Below are positions 30,405-40,489 of a stretch of DNA of 64,000 nucleotides, in pieces. Numbering within the stretch: the stretch's first letter is position 1; each line of letters begins with the position of its first letter. Under the pieces are notes generated by a model. It was given only the letters and a program-made list of their open reading frames with translations. It did not search any database and had not been told where the DNA came from. The DNA comes from Leptospira interrogans serovar Manilae (GTDB taxonomy: Bacteria; Spirochaetota; Leptospiria; Leptospirales; Leptospiraceae). Where the stretch lies: the NCBI GenBank assembly GCA_945887855.1, contig CAMCZP010000005.1, positions 21,510 to 85,509 of the forward strand, in the 5' to 3' direction. The position numbers were made by a program, and so were the translations under genes.

Positions 30405-31337
30405 TTAAGTAAATAATCCTTCAATTGATAAATATCTTTCTCCTGTATCATAACAAAAAGTTAATATTTTATCACTCGATTTGAATTCTCCAACTTTTTT
30501 ACTTACAGCAGCAAGAGAAGCACCACTTGATACACCAATAAACAGTCCTTCTTCTTTTGCTGCTTTTACTGCAAATTCAAACGCTTCATCTTTTGATATT
30601 TGGATAACTCCATCCAGGTACTGTGTGTGTAAATTTTTTGGAATAAATCCTGCTCCTATCCCCTGGATTGGATGTGGACCTGGCTTGGGTGCTTCTCCAG
30701 CAAGTGTTGCTGTGATTACTGGTGAAAGTGAAGGTTCAACTGCATATACTTTTAAGTTAGGAAATTTTTCTTTTAGAACCTTTGCAACTCCGGTAATATG
30801 ACCTCCTGTACCCACTCCAGTGATTAAATAATCAATTCCATTAGGGAAATCATCTAGGATTTCTTTTGCTGTAGTTCGAATATGAACTTCTATATTTGCT
30901 TCATTATCAAATTGACCGGGCATCCAAGCATTTTTTCTTTCAGCCACCATTTGTTTTGCTTTTTCTATTGCACCTGGCATACCTTTTTCTCTGGGTGTTA
31001 ACTCAAAACTAGCACCGTATGCACTCATTAATCTTCTTCGTTCTATACTCATGGACTCTGGCATCACAAGAATAAGTGGATATCCTTTAACAGCAGCAAC
31101 CATTGCTAGCCCTACTCCCGTATTACCACTTGTTGGTTCAATTATAATACTATCTTTATTTATTAAACCTTTTTTCTCAGCATCCTCAATCATTGAAAGA
31201 GCAATACGATCTTTTATACTTCCTCCCGGATTGGCTTTTTCAAGTTTCATATAGATTTCAGCACTTGTCTTAAATAATCTATTAATTCTTACATGCGGGG
31301 TGTTGCCTATGGTTTCTAATATAGTATTAACTTTCAT
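30405..31337 (-). CDS. cysK: Cysteine synthase (O-acetylserine sulfhydrylase)
   Basis: A 310-residue PLP enzyme of fold type II. The Schiff-base lysine is K42 in [12 protein letters not shown], followed by [15 protein letters not shown] and [15 protein letters not shown], and [10 protein letters not shown] near the C-terminus. It makes cysteine from O-acetylserine and sulfide. GAGG lies 13 bases upstream of the ATG. It follows the POT transporter gene with a 49-base gap. Confidence 0.95.
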   Translation of the reverse strand: MKVNTILETIGNTPHVRINRLFKTSAEIYMKLEKANPGGSIKDRIALSMIEDAEKKGLINKDSIIIEPTSGNTGVGLAMVAAVKGYPLILVMPESMSIERRRLMSAYGASFELTPREKGMPGAIEKAKQMVAERKNAWMPGQFDNEANIEVHIRTTAKEILDDFPNGIDYLITGVGTGGHITGVAKVLKEKFPNLKVYAVEPSLSPVITATLAGEAPKPGPHPIQGIGAGFIPKNLHTQYLDGVIQISKDEAFEFAVKAAKEEGLFIGVSSGASLAAVSKKVGEFKSSDKILTFCYDTGERYLSIEGLFT

Positions 31338-31386
31338 GCTATCATTTTCCTCAGATTTTTAATAATTCTAATTATTTTAGAATTCT

Positions 31387-32670
31387 CTAATCTGGAAAGT
31401 ATTTTTTAATAAATGGTAGGATACTAATTAAAAATAGGCCTGAAAGTATAGAAATGCATCCTAAAAAAAGGAATAATTGATTCAGTTCCATCCACTGTGA
31501 ATATGCTCCAGAAAACCATCCAGAAATATAATGGGACACTGCATTTGATAAAAACCATACTCCCATCAGGGAAGAAGCAAATTTTTCAGGGGCTAGTTTT
31601 GTTGCAGTAGAAAGACCGACCGGGGATACACACAATTCTCCTATCGTAAGTAATATATAATATAATAATAAATATATTACAGGTACTTTCTCATTAGAGG
31701 AACTTAATAATAAAATCAAATATGATATTCCTAAAAAAATAAATCCAATTGCAAATTTGGTAGGGACATTTGGTTCAATTTTCTTTACTGCTAATTTTTG
31801 CCATATTAAAGCAAAAATAGGTGCAAAGATAAGAATTAAAAAACCATTTACAGATTGAAATACAGAGGCTGGGATATTTAGAGAATAGATATTTCGATCA
31901 ACTACTCTATCTGTAAATAAATTTACGGATGTTCCCATTTGTTCATAGGGAACCCAAAAAAATATGCTCATTATTGCGAGAAATATCAACAGAAATATTT
32001 TTTTTATTTCTAAGCTAGTTAATTTAGATTGGTTTTGTTGACTTATATTTATAGACTTATCAGGAGTGATCCCTAGATCTCCCAATTTAGAAAGGCTTTT
32101 ATAAAAAACAAATAATCCAAACGCCATTCCAATGGCTGCTAATGAAAATCCATAGTGCCATCCATACACCTCTCCGATATATCCACAAAAAAGTGGTCCC
32201 AGAGATCCACCAATATTAATACCCATATAAAAGATTGTAAAAGCAGAATCTCGGAGCGCTTCTCTATCCTTGTACAATTTTCCCACAAGTGTAGAAATAT
32301 TTGGTTTAAAAAATCCATTTCCAATGATTAGAAAAAAAAGTCCCCAATACATAGCTAATAGCGAGTCGAATGCCAATGTAAGGTGACCAAGCATCATACA
32401 TATTCCACCTATGAAGATAGAATTTCTACTTCCAAGAAATTTATCCGATAAATACCCACCCAAAATTGGTGTTAGATAGACAAGGCCTGTATATGCACCA
32501 TACACTTTGCCTGCTTCTAAATCTGAGAAATGAAAGTATTTGGTAAGGTATAAAACAAGCAATGCTCTCATACCATAATAACTAAACCTTTCCCACATCT
32601 CAGTGAAGAAAAGGTAGGGAAGAGCTACGTGATGTTTTACGGGGATGTTTATTTCACCCTGGTTGTCCAC
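31387..32670 (-). CDS. POT/PTR2-family proton-coupled peptide transporter
   Basis: A 427-residue major-facilitator protein with about twelve helices. The family signature is FFTEMWERFSYYGMRALLVL near residue 20, followed by YTGLVYLTPILGGYLSDKFLG and FYMGINIGGSLGPLFCGYIGE. POT proteins import di- and tripeptides with protons. The start is GTG, with AGGAA five to six bases upstream inside the end of the adenosyltransferase gene, which it overlaps by 22 bases. Confidence 0.9.
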   Translation of the reverse strand: MDNQGEINIPVKHHVALPYLFFTEMWERFSYYGMRALLVLYLTKYFHFSDLEAGKVYGAYTGLVYLTPILGGYLSDKFLGSRNSIFIGGICMMLGHLTLAFDSLLAMYWGLFFLIIGNGFFKPNISTLVGKLYKDREALRDSAFTIFYMGINIGGSLGPLFCGYIGEVYGWHYGFSLAAIGMAFGLFVFYKSLSKLGDLGITPDKSINISQQNQSKLTSLEIKKIFLLIFLAIMSIFFWVPYEQMGTSVNLFTDRVVDRNIYSLNIPASVFQSVNGFLILIFAPIFALIWQKLAVKKIEPNVPTKFAIGFIFLGISYLILLLSSSNEKVPVIYLLLYYILLTIGELCVSPVGLSTATKLAPEKFASSLMGVWFLSNAVSHYISGWFSGAYSQWMELNQLFLFLGCISILSGLFLISILPFIKKYFPD

Positions 32671-33203
32671 TTAGGTTCCTGGAATCCTGATTCAAAATTA
32701 GCATATCTAGCAGCAACAAATAAAAAATCTGATAGTCGATTTATATACATTAATGTATTAGACAATACTTCAACACCATTTGAATGTGCGTGTACCATTA
32801 ATCTTTCGAGTCTTCGACATACAGTTCTGGAGACATGTAAATAAGAGGCTAATTTAGCTCCCCCGGGTAGTATAAATGACTTTAGGGGTTCAATCTTTTC
32901 CTCTAATTCGTCAATTGCTTTTTCTAGATAATCTATATCTTCCATTACAATAGCAGAAGTTTCTGAATTTTTAGGTTTAAATCCAGCAAGCTCTGAACCA
33001 ATTTCAAATAATAAATTCTGTGTCATATTTAAATATGGAACCAAAATATGATCATTAGATGTATATGAAAGAACTAAACCAATTGTACTATTTAGTTCAT
33101 CACAGGTACCATACATTTCTACCCGAAGGTCTGATTTTAAAACTCTTCCACCCATTGCTAAAGATGTCTTTCCTGTATCACCAGTTTTTGTATAAATTTT
33201 CAT
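32649..33203 (-). CDS. PduO-type cob(I)alamin adenosyltransferase
   Basis: A 184-residue trimeric enzyme that makes adenosylcobalamin. The N-terminal signature is KIYTKTGDTGKTSLAMGGRV, then DELNSTIGL and the C-terminal HVSRTVCRRLERLMV and YINRLSDFLFVAARYAN. It starts four bases after the transglycosylase stop. No B12-dependent enzyme or other cob gene is nearby. Confidence 0.94.
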   Translation of the reverse strand: MKIYTKTGDTGKTSLAMGGRVLKSDLRVEMYGTCDELNSTIGLVLSYTSNDHILVPYLNMTQNLLFEIGSELAGFKPKNSETSAIVMEDIDYLEKAIDELEEKIEPLKSFILPGGAKLASYLHVSRTVCRRLERLMVHAHSNGVEVLSNTLMYINRLSDFLFVAARYANFESGFQEPKWTTRVK

Positions 33204-33207
33204 TATA

Positions 33208-35484
33208 TTATTTTTCCATCTTTTTCAAAGTTTTATAAATTGTATAATTAGATAAAATTATTCTGCAGTAATCTCTGGATTCTTTATTTGGTAACTCTTC
33301 AAGAAAATGATTAAAATCTCCCTTATAATGATTCCTTTTCCATTTTCTTAAGTTACCTGGTCCACCATTGTATGCAATAGATGCCCAGGTTAGTTTATTA
33401 TCATTTTGTTTTAGTAAATCTGCTAAAAACTTCGCACCAAATTGGATTGATACTTCAGGGTCATGGAGTGAATAGTTTATGACATTTAATTTTGAAGCAA
33501 GATATTTACCTGTTGAAGGCATTACTTGCATTAAACCACGAGCATTAGCAGGTGAGATTGCATTTTCTCTGAAAAAAGATTCCTGTCTCATGATCGCATA
33601 TACAACTTCTTCTTCTACACCATACCTATCTGAATTCTTTTTTACTAATTCTCTATGGGGTTTTGGATATAGCCTATTAGTAAGTTCTTTTGGAATTAGT
33701 AATGGATCATCCGGAATTTGATTTTGTTTCATTAATAGTCTAGTATAATACAATGAAAGATAATAATTTCTACTTAAATCTCCAATTCCGACTAGCAACT
33801 CATTTTTCTCTTTCTCACCAATTTTATTAATTTTAAAATAATGTTCGGCTAATTGCATTCCTTCTTTGTGACTTCCTAATTTAAAGTAATCTGCTGATGT
33901 TGATAATATAGTATTCGTGTTAACTTTCTCAAAAGCCAATGTAAGTCTAGATGATAGATCTATTGCGGACTTGCTAAAAGCAAAACTTAAATTTTGTTTG
34001 GTTAAAAGTGCCACAAAATCTATATTATGTTTTACAGAAATAAATTTCAATAGTGACTCTCTATTTGTTAAATAATTACTTGGATGAGAGAGAGCACTTA
34101 ATTCTTTTTTAAACTCTTCTGAAATAACATTAGCGTAGTAAGAACCCGGACAATAGTAATAAAAATCTGCTAATATTTCTTTTAATTTTTCGGTTTCACC
34201 TGAAAATCTCAAATATCTTAGATACCAATATACCAATCTCCCTTTTACACTTACATTTGGGATTTCAGTCATAGCTTTTTCCCAATATTTCATCGGTGCA
34301 TATGAAACTGAATTACTTCCAGTTTCTGCCAAAAAATCTATTAATAAATCCTGATAAGTTAAGTCATATGGATTTAATGACAAATATTTTATTCTATTAG
34401 TAAATCTCTTTTCCTCATCATCCCATGAATCATAAATTCTACTATAATTTTTATAAACAAGGGCTACTTCGGATTTAGATAAAAATTCATTTTGGAGCGT
34501 ATATGCTATAGTAAATTCTTTTGAATTTATTAAAATTTCAGATATATTTGCTAGATAAATATGATCATTAGAAATTATAACATTATTATTTTTTAAAAAA
34601 TTAAATGCATTTTTAGGGGAATTTTTTAAGAAAAAACTTGTAATATTTTTTATTACTTCAACGTCACTAATTATTAAATTTGGATGAATAATTCCTTTTT
34701 GTAAAACATTCTTTAATTCATCTTTTGTAAGCAAATTTAACAGAAAAGATAACTCGGAAGGATTTAATTTTAAATAAAAATCCGTTCCATTTATTGATTT
34801 TAAAATATTAAAAGCATTCCTTTTAATTTCTATACTCGATTCTTCTTCGATAAGTTTATTTAATATTTCCTTTGCTTTTGATTCATCCCCGGTCTTATTT
34901 GATGCTATGGCATGGTATAACTTTACTCTATCAGTATAAAGTGTTAATTTATCATCTTCTTTTATCTCTAAAATTTTTTGTACTACTTTTGTATAGTTTG
35001 ATGATTCTACAAGGAGCTTTAATTGTTCCTCATAAGCTTCCATAAAAATAGGATCAGGTTCTATTGGAAATTTTTCTAAAAATTGAATTTTTTCTGTTAA
35101 ATTTAATAATTTTTTTTGTGTCAATGCTCCGTACATCTTCCAGTACGACAATCGAATGATAGCTTTTTCAAAACTAATATTTTGTTTTAAAATTTCTTTT
35201 GCTTCATAATCTTCTACCTTTTCTGGCATAGTACCGGTGAGAATGGTGTACAAGAGCCGAATCCTATAAGTGGGGTTGGATTTATTTGCCTCTTCGTGGT
35301 ATCTTACTAAAGCATATGCTTCCGTTTGGGTGACCCTAGTTTTCTTTGATATAATTCTATCAATTTTTTTCCAACTCATGGATTTGATATCAAAAAGAAC
35401 TTCATCATTTGCTTCCAATGGAAAAATAGAAAATAAACTAAAACATACTGTGTAAATAACTGAAATTATTTTTAAATTTTTCAT
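33208..35484 (-). CDS. Soluble-type lytic murein transglycosylase (SLT family)
   Basis: About 758 residues. A signal peptide (KIISVIYTVCFSLFSIFPLEA) is followed by a long helical superhelix domain (~30-600), then the catalytic SLT domain: AIMRQESFFRENAISPANARGLMQVMPSTG contains the catalytic glutamate of RQES (two joined motifs), followed by IAYNGGPGNL. The enzyme cleaves glycan strands to anhydromuropeptides in the periplasm. A TTG at 35514 and ATG at 35496 lie upstream in frame; 35484 is chosen because it places the signal peptide at the N-terminus. It resembles Slt70 in layout. Confidence 0.9.
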   Translation of the reverse strand: MKNLKIISVIYTVCFSLFSIFPLEANDEVLFDIKSMSWKKIDRIISKKTRVTQTEAYALVRYHEEANKSNPTYRIRLLYTILTGTMPEKVEDYEAKEILKQNISFEKAIIRLSYWKMYGALTQKKLLNLTEKIQFLEKFPIEPDPIFMEAYEEQLKLLVESSNYTKVVQKILEIKEDDKLTLYTDRVKLYHAIASNKTGDESKAKEILNKLIEEESSIEIKRNAFNILKSINGTDFYLKLNPSELSFLLNLLTKDELKNVLQKGIIHPNLIISDVEVIKNITSFFLKNSPKNAFNFLKNNNVIISNDHIYLANISEILINSKEFTIAYTLQNEFLSKSEVALVYKNYSRIYDSWDDEEKRFTNRIKYLSLNPYDLTYQDLLIDFLAETGSNSVSYAPMKYWEKAMTEIPNVSVKGRLVYWYLRYLRFSGETEKLKEILADFYYYCPGSYYANVISEEFKKELSALSHPSNYLTNRESLLKFISVKHNIDFVALLTKQNLSFAFSKSAIDLSSRLTLAFEKVNTNTILSTSADYFKLGSHKEGMQLAEHYFKINKIGEKEKNELLVGIGDLSRNYYLSLYYTRLLMKQNQIPDDPLLIPKELTNRLYPKPHRELVKKNSDRYGVEEEVVYAIMRQESFFRENAISPANARGLMQVMPSTGKYLASKLNVINYSLHDPEVSIQFGAKFLADLLKQNDNKLTWASIAYNGGPGNLRKWKRNHYKGDFNHFLEELPNKESRDYCRIILSNYTIYKTLKKMEK

Positions 35485-35533
35485 AATATTTAACATTTTT
35501 TTAATAAAAGACAAAAAATATTTTAAGATTCAA

Positions 35534-36844
35534 ATGCATAGTACTTTATCTAATGAGAGGATTTGTAAATCTTTGTATATGGTTATAGACTGGGAAGAAA
35601 TTTTCTTATCATCAGAGGGAACCTCTGAAGTTATAATTGAACCATTGGAAAAACTTCCAATTTCTTCGGGATCAATAGAATTCGGTATTCTCAAAATAGC
35701 TCTCCTTGATTATTTCAAATCTATTGATCAGTTCCAAATACCTTTAGAAGATTATTTAACTACAGATCTAACAGGAAAAATTATTTTACTGAACCCCATT
35801 TTTTCAAGATCAATAAATAGTACAATTCCCTTTTCTATTACAATAGTCGATGATTTATTAAAATACTATGAGAATAATTTTCAAAAAGATGATGAGGTAG
35901 GTATTTATCTTTGTTTAATTTTGATTCAAGAGAATAGAATAGACGACTTAAATAACTTTTTATTAAAATATAATTCTAAATCTAATTTACCTCTTTCACT
36001 TGAAATTTTTTTAATTTTAGGGGGAATACTAAGAAAAGAATTACCTAATATAATTCTACATGGAGACGAAGAAAATTTTTTAAATATACTTTATAAATAT
36101 AAGTTTTTTTCTCTATCAAAATCAGAACAAATTCTTTTGTACGATTCTGTTATTACTGGTGTAAAACATAACCTATTAGGAATAGTCTTTTGTTTGTATA
36201 AAGATATTCAAGGTGAGATTAGAAATATAAAACCTATTCATGAGATTATTTCTAAAAAATTCTCTCAATATGATAATATAAATCAAAATATTTTTTTAGA
36301 TTCATACTATAAAACTGGAAATTATTTAAAATCATACTTTTTTTTAAAAAAAGTATATAGTAAAAACGATTTAAAAAAATGGATTTTACTTCAAAAAAAT
36401 ATAAATGGAAAAATAAAAACTACAAAAAGTAATATAGAAAATAGTATAATTAGTAGGATTAATCATTTTCTTGAAAAGAAAGATATAACTGTATTTTCTC
36501 CTTTTGAACTCTACCAAGCATTAAGTGAAAGTAATCAAAAAAATAATCTTATTACTCTAATCAACATATTATATAAAAAAAATCCTGGTTCTTATATTCT
36601 AAACCAAGCAAAAGCCATAGAAAATTTTATTAATAAAGATTACATTAATTTTTTTAGATTTACTGATAAATCCGGATCATTTCAAAATAAATCAGAAATA
36701 ATTTATCTAAAAGCAATTTGTTTAATGGAAATTGGTTTAATTATTGAATCTGGAAATTTAATAAAAATTTTAATAGAGAAATTTCCTGATTCTTTTGAAG
36801 TAAAAGAATTAGATTCAAAATTAAAGAATCATAATATTCACTGA
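35534..36844 (+). CDS. Hypothetical helical-repeat protein
   Basis: A 436-residue protein without signal peptide or clear membrane segment. Its second half looks like degenerate TPR-type helical hairpins, for example the stretch LYQALSESNQKNNLITLINI and the last part KAICLMEIGLIIESGNLIKIL with LIEKFPDSFEVKEL. No family recognised. It is divergent from the transglycosylase gene (49-base gap), and its last seven bases overlap the end of the O-antigen ligase gene. Composition is very rich in Ile, Asn, Lys and Phe. Confidence 0.55.
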   Translation: MHSTLSNERICKSLYMVIDWEEIFLSSEGTSEVIIEPLEKLPISSGSIEFGILKIALLDYFKSIDQFQIPLEDYLTTDLTGKIILLNPIFSRSINSTIPFSITIVDDLLKYYENNFQKDDEVGIYLCLILIQENRIDDLNNFLLKYNSKSNLPLSLEIFLILGGILRKELPNIILHGDEENFLNILYKYKFFSLSKSEQILLYDSVITGVKHNLLGIVFCLYKDIQGEIRNIKPIHEIISKKFSQYDNINQNIFLDSYYKTGNYLKSYFFLKKVYSKNDLKKWILLQKNINGKIKTTKSNIENSIISRINHFLEKKDITVFSPFELYQALSESNQKNNLITLINILYKKNPGSYILNQAKAIENFINKDYINFFRFTDKSGSFQNKSEIIYLKAICLMEIGLIIESGNLIKILIEKFPDSFEVKELDSKLKNHNIH

Positions 36845-38877
36845 GCATTGCATAGCTTTCCAAAGTCAATTAATGGTAAATCCATACCATCTTTATTTAG
36901 AGATGATGGAATAAAATATATTTGAAAGTCCCTAAACATTACTTCATTTGCAATTATACTTGATAAATCGTTTTGAATTTCAATAATATTTTTACCAATT
37001 ACTAGTGAAAATTCATATGATGAAATTACTTTTTCAGAATGAACTTTATACAATTTATCTTGATCAAATGAATCTCTAGAAATTACATCAATATGTACTT
37101 TGTTAGGTGGATTTTTTAATGATTTATCAATTGTAAAATTAATTTTAAAAGGATCTTTTCGTACTTCTAATTTATCATTGTAATAATGAGTTAAGCATCC
37201 TTCTATTTTTACAGGCATATTATAGAATTCATTTTTTAAATATGCAGGCTTATTATTTAATGTTTTTCTAAACTCTACTATAACTTCTGTACTATCACTT
37301 TTAATTTTTCTCTTATACATATTATTTATATCTTTTGAAATTAAATTAAAGATATACAAAAAACAAAAAAAAAGAGGAATTAATAAAATTAATAGAGAAT
37401 CTTTTACTACCGACTTTTTTTTCTCTTTTGAATCAGTTCCAGTTGCTTCCCTTAACCAATATGACAATGAATCTATTGCATGACGAAGAGATAATGCCTC
37501 TACTTGGAATGTCAATCCAGCTTTTGTTTTACGCTTTTGTAATAATCTAATTATCCTCTCTTTTTCTTTCTGTACTTCAGATAAAGAAATTACTCTCCCA
37601 CAAAAGATACCTAGAAATACAAAAAAAGGAAGTGTAACTTCATCATCTAGAAAATAGCATTGAAAAAAACCAGATGGAAATAGTACTAAAAATCCTGAAA
37701 ATAAGATACTATCTTGTTCATCCTCTGCTTCAAGGAAAAATTTAATATTTAATAACCAAAATAAAATAAATAATATTGCAGTAAAGATACCTCCTGTACT
37801 TAAAAAATGTAGTAAATCATTGTGTGCATGCCCCCTAGGTGTTACTGAAAGCTCGTAGTACAATTCAGGATTTTTTATAGCCATTTTATCTGAGTATTCT
37901 TTATGAATCAGAGAAAAGTTTCCCGCACCAACTCCAAAAAATGGATTATTATAAATAATTTCAAGGGTGTTTTTATAAATGAAGTACCTTTGGTTCTCAG
38001 TTGTATTATCTGAAATAGAATCTTCCAAAGCTCTCTTTAATAGCCAATTTTTCTGAAAAAAGTAAAGACCGGTACTTAATAAAATCATAAAAAGAATAAA
38101 TAAATAAAATAATCTCTTTTTGTTAATGAATTCCTTTAAAAAATTTCTCCATTTCATTACCATAATAATTAGTGCAAATAATATTCCCATCCAAATTGAT
38201 CTACTTTGATTGTACAAAAGTAGTACAGTGAATAAGAAAATGATAAAGGAATAGAATAAATTTTTGTACTCTTTTCTCTCTGGAAATTTATAAATATAGT
38301 ATGCAAGAAGTCCTGGATAATATAATCCCAATATACCACCAAATGTAAGGTGAGTATTCATTAATCCTATTGGTAAATATGTGTGAACACCAAAAAGATC
38401 CCCTGCATAATGTTGTGCCCTAACTCCTTCAGCAATTTTGAAGCCATTAATTATGTAAGGCGCTAATCTAAATGGAGTAAATATTGAGATAATCCCCGAT
38501 ATCAAGGTAAAACTTAAAGAAATAAAAAATGATATTTTAAATAATTTTAAGTTTTCCCTATCCCTCGATAAAAAACCTGAAGCAAGAAAAACAACACAAA
38601 ACCATATATCAGAGAATTCTCCTTTAACAATTTCTTTTGCTGGATTTTGGTAGGAATTAAAATGCTTAAAAAAGGAAATCAATAGTGATAAATAGAGTAA
38701 GGTTCCCATAATAAAAATGGGATATTTCATTTTTCTGAGTAGATTTTTTTTAGTTCCTGCGTCGAGTATAAAAAATAGACTACCCAGTATAGCAAAAGAC
38801 TGCGAAATTGTTACTGATAGTGGAAATGTTATTATGAATAAACAAAGAGATAAAACCGATAGTTTGGATAGATTCAT
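36838..38877 (-). CDS. O-antigen ligase/polymerase family (Wzy_C) membrane protein
   Basis: About 679 residues with roughly twelve membrane helices. The Wzy_C-type loop is GVGAGNFSLIHKEYSDKM followed by TPRGHAHNDLLHFLSTGG, where the histidine-containing HAHND motif is typical of WaaL-like ligases. YNQSRSIWMGILFAL is the preceding conserved helix. A ~150-residue soluble C-terminal tail (beta-rich, periplasmic) follows the last helix and is not usual for WaaL. The ATG at 38877 is chosen over TTG at 38883. It probably transfers O-antigen to lipid A-core. Confidence 0.82.
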   Translation of the reverse strand: MNLSKLSVLSLCLFIITFPLSVTISQSFAILGSLFFILDAGTKKNLLRKMKYPIFIMGTLLYLSLLISFFKHFNSYQNPAKEIVKGEFSDIWFCVVFLASGFLSRDRENLKLFKISFFISLSFTLISGIISIFTPFRLAPYIINGFKIAEGVRAQHYAGDLFGVHTYLPIGLMNTHLTFGGILGLYYPGLLAYYIYKFPERKEYKNLFYSFIIFLFTVLLLYNQSRSIWMGILFALIIMVMKWRNFLKEFINKKRLFYLFILFMILLSTGLYFFQKNWLLKRALEDSISDNTTENQRYFIYKNTLEIIYNNPFFGVGAGNFSLIHKEYSDKMAIKNPELYYELSVTPRGHAHNDLLHFLSTGGIFTAILFILFWLLNIKFFLEAEDEQDSILFSGFLVLFPSGFFQCYFLDDEVTLPFFVFLGIFCGRVISLSEVQKEKERIIRLLQKRKTKAGLTFQVEALSLRHAIDSLSYWLREATGTDSKEKKKSVVKDSLLILLIPLFFCFLYIFNLISKDINNMYKRKIKSDSTEVIVEFRKTLNNKPAYLKNEFYNMPVKIEGCLTHYYNDKLEVRKDPFKINFTIDKSLKNPPNKVHIDVISRDSFDQDKLYKVHSEKVISSYEFSLVIGKNIIEIQNDLSSIIANEVMFRDFQIYFIPSSLNKDGMDLPLIDFGKLCNAQ

Positions 38878-38900
38878 TCTCAATTACTAGGATGAAAAAA

Positions 38901-39719
38901 ATGAATGAAAATGAAAACAAAAAAATTATTTTTTCTGTAGCAATTATTACTTTTAATGAGGAATTAAACATTAAACCCTGCATAGAATCAATCCATGAAT
39001 TGGCAGATGAAATTATTATATTAGATTCCTTTTCCACAGACAGAACCATAGAATTAGCATCTAAATTTATAAAAGTAAAAGTTTTTACTAACAAATTTAA
39101 AGGTCATATTGAACAAAAAAATAAGGCTATAGAACTTTGTAATGGTATTTGGATTTTATCAATTGATGCTGATGAGAGAATTAGTCCTAAACTGAATAAT
39201 GAAATAGCCTCAATTCTTAGTAATAATGAAATTGAAATAAAAGGTTATAAGATCCCCAGACTAACTTTTCATCTAGGAAAGTTTATTAATCATGGTGGTT
39301 GGTATCCCCTAAAGCGATATAGACTTTTTCAAAAAGGTTATGCAACATGGACAGGTGAAAACCCACATGATTATATACAAATAAATGGAAAAGGAAAAAA
39401 TCTTAAGGGAGATATCATTCATTATAGCTTTAAAGATTTAACTCATCAAGTTGATACTATTAATAAATTTTCATCTATAGTAGGTTATACAAGATTTCAA
39501 AAAAAAGTTTCATTTCCCATTATCAAATCAATTTACAAACCTTTTTTTAAATTTCTTGAATCGTACATATTCAAACTCGGTTTTTTAGATGGTTACGCTG
39601 GATTTGTGATAGCTATATCATCTTCTTACTCCACATTTTTAAAATTTGCAAAGTTATATGAACTCAATGAAGGTTACATTGACAGACCTTCAAATTTAAG
39701 AAAGGACTACGGTAAATAA
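38901..39719 (+). CDS. Family 2 glycosyltransferase, WaaE/KdtX-like
   Basis: About 272 residues of GT-A fold. SVAIITFNEELNIKPCIES, EIIILDSFSTDRTIELA and ILSIDADERIS (the DxD-type metal site) match the WaaE group of LPS-core glucosyltransferases. GGWYPLKRYRLFQKG and the ENPHDYIQ block are also typical. ATG at 38901 has AGGA eight bases upstream and is preferred to ATG at 38892. It lies back-to-back with the O-antigen ligase, so both likely act in LPS core assembly. Confidence 0.85.
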   Translation: MNENENKKIIFSVAIITFNEELNIKPCIESIHELADEIIILDSFSTDRTIELASKFIKVKVFTNKFKGHIEQKNKAIELCNGIWILSIDADERISPKLNNEIASILSNNEIEIKGYKIPRLTFHLGKFINHGGWYPLKRYRLFQKGYATWTGENPHDYIQINGKGKNLKGDIIHYSFKDLTHQVDTINKFSSIVGYTRFQKKVSFPIIKSIYKPFFKFLESYIFKLGFLDGYAGFVIAISSSYSTFLKFAKLYELNEGYIDRPSNLRKDYGK

Positions 39720-39721
39720 AA

Positions 39722-40489
39722 ATGAAATTTTTTAATAAATTAAATAGATTTTTCAAAATTTCTAAAGCTAAAGAAATAGAAGAAGATGAATTTTCTTTAA
39801 CTAAAAGACCAAAAGGATTTGAGACGGAACTTTCACAGTTAAAACAGAAATTATCCGACTTTTTATTAACTGGAAAAGTCACCAATGGGATTGTAATTGA
39901 AAGATCAACTTATAAATTAACCAAAAGTAGTTCTAACTTATACAAATTTGAAGGTGAAGAGAAAGAAGGAAGAACATATTCAATAGCAATTAGTACTGGA
40001 AGTTATCTGAATGTTTTACAAGACAAAATAACTGGAATACTCCAAGTAGAAGAAGCAGAACTCAATAGGGCAATTCAAACTGAGCACAGTTCACTTGAAA
40101 GTTTTCTAAATAAGTTTAAAAATCTGCAATTGAATGAAAAAGCAATAGAGGCAATTACTGGAAATAAAATTAAGTTCCATTGGAAAGAAATACTTCTTTG
40201 GGAACGATTTTGGAAAGAACAGGTGTTGATGAGATTATCTCCTAATTGTATTGCAATTCTTCTCGTATCACAAGATGATTCATTTAAAAAGTTTTTCCTT
40301 GAAGTTGCATCTAGAAAAGTTAAACAAATTGTTCATGATGAATTGTTTTATCTTAACCAGGGTGTTAGCTCAGAAGAATCCAATCCTAATACTAAAAACT
40401 ACGATCTTCCTTCCTTTGACAGAGCATACTCTGATTTTAGACGTTCTGTGGAAATGGTTAAGAAAAAAAGGAACTTCTCTGTTGAATAA
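39722..40489 (+). CDS. Hypothetical protein with FliG C-terminal-like region
   Basis: A 255-residue soluble protein. Residues 1-~150 are unrecognised. From about 165 to 250 the pattern CIAILLVSQDDSFKKFFLEV, ASRKVKQIVHDELFYLNQG, then DLPSFDRAYSDFRRSVEMVK follows the order of conserved elements of the FliG C-terminal domain (LAxALKxA...FxxMSxRA...EEL...VEEAQxxIVxxxRxL). This is pattern recognition only. It sits two bases after the glycosyltransferase and overlaps the ABC ATPase gene by eight bases. It could be a FliG paralogue fragment or an unrelated helical domain. Confidence 0.5.
   Translation: MKFFNKLNRFFKISKAKEIEEDEFSLTKRPKGFETELSQLKQKLSDFLLTGKVTNGIVIERSTYKLTKSSSNLYKFEGEEKEGRTYSIAISTGSYLNVLQDKITGILQVEEAELNRAIQTEHSSLESFLNKFKNLQLNEKAIEAITGNKIKFHWKEILLWERFWKEQVLMRLSPNCIAILLVSQDDSFKKFFLEVASRKVKQIVHDELFYLNQGVSSEESNPNTKNYDLPSFDRAYSDFRRSVEMVKKKRNFSVE

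Noticed and set aside
30481..30801. 106-codon frame antisense to cysK
   Set aside because: It is a shadow of a clearly conserved enzyme gene and has no recognisable protein features.
40251..40481. Upstream extension of the ABC ATPase frame to 40251
   Set aside because: It lies entirely over the FliG-C-like gene in another frame, lacks family similarity, and a TTG with a good ribosome site begins exactly before the ATPase fold.
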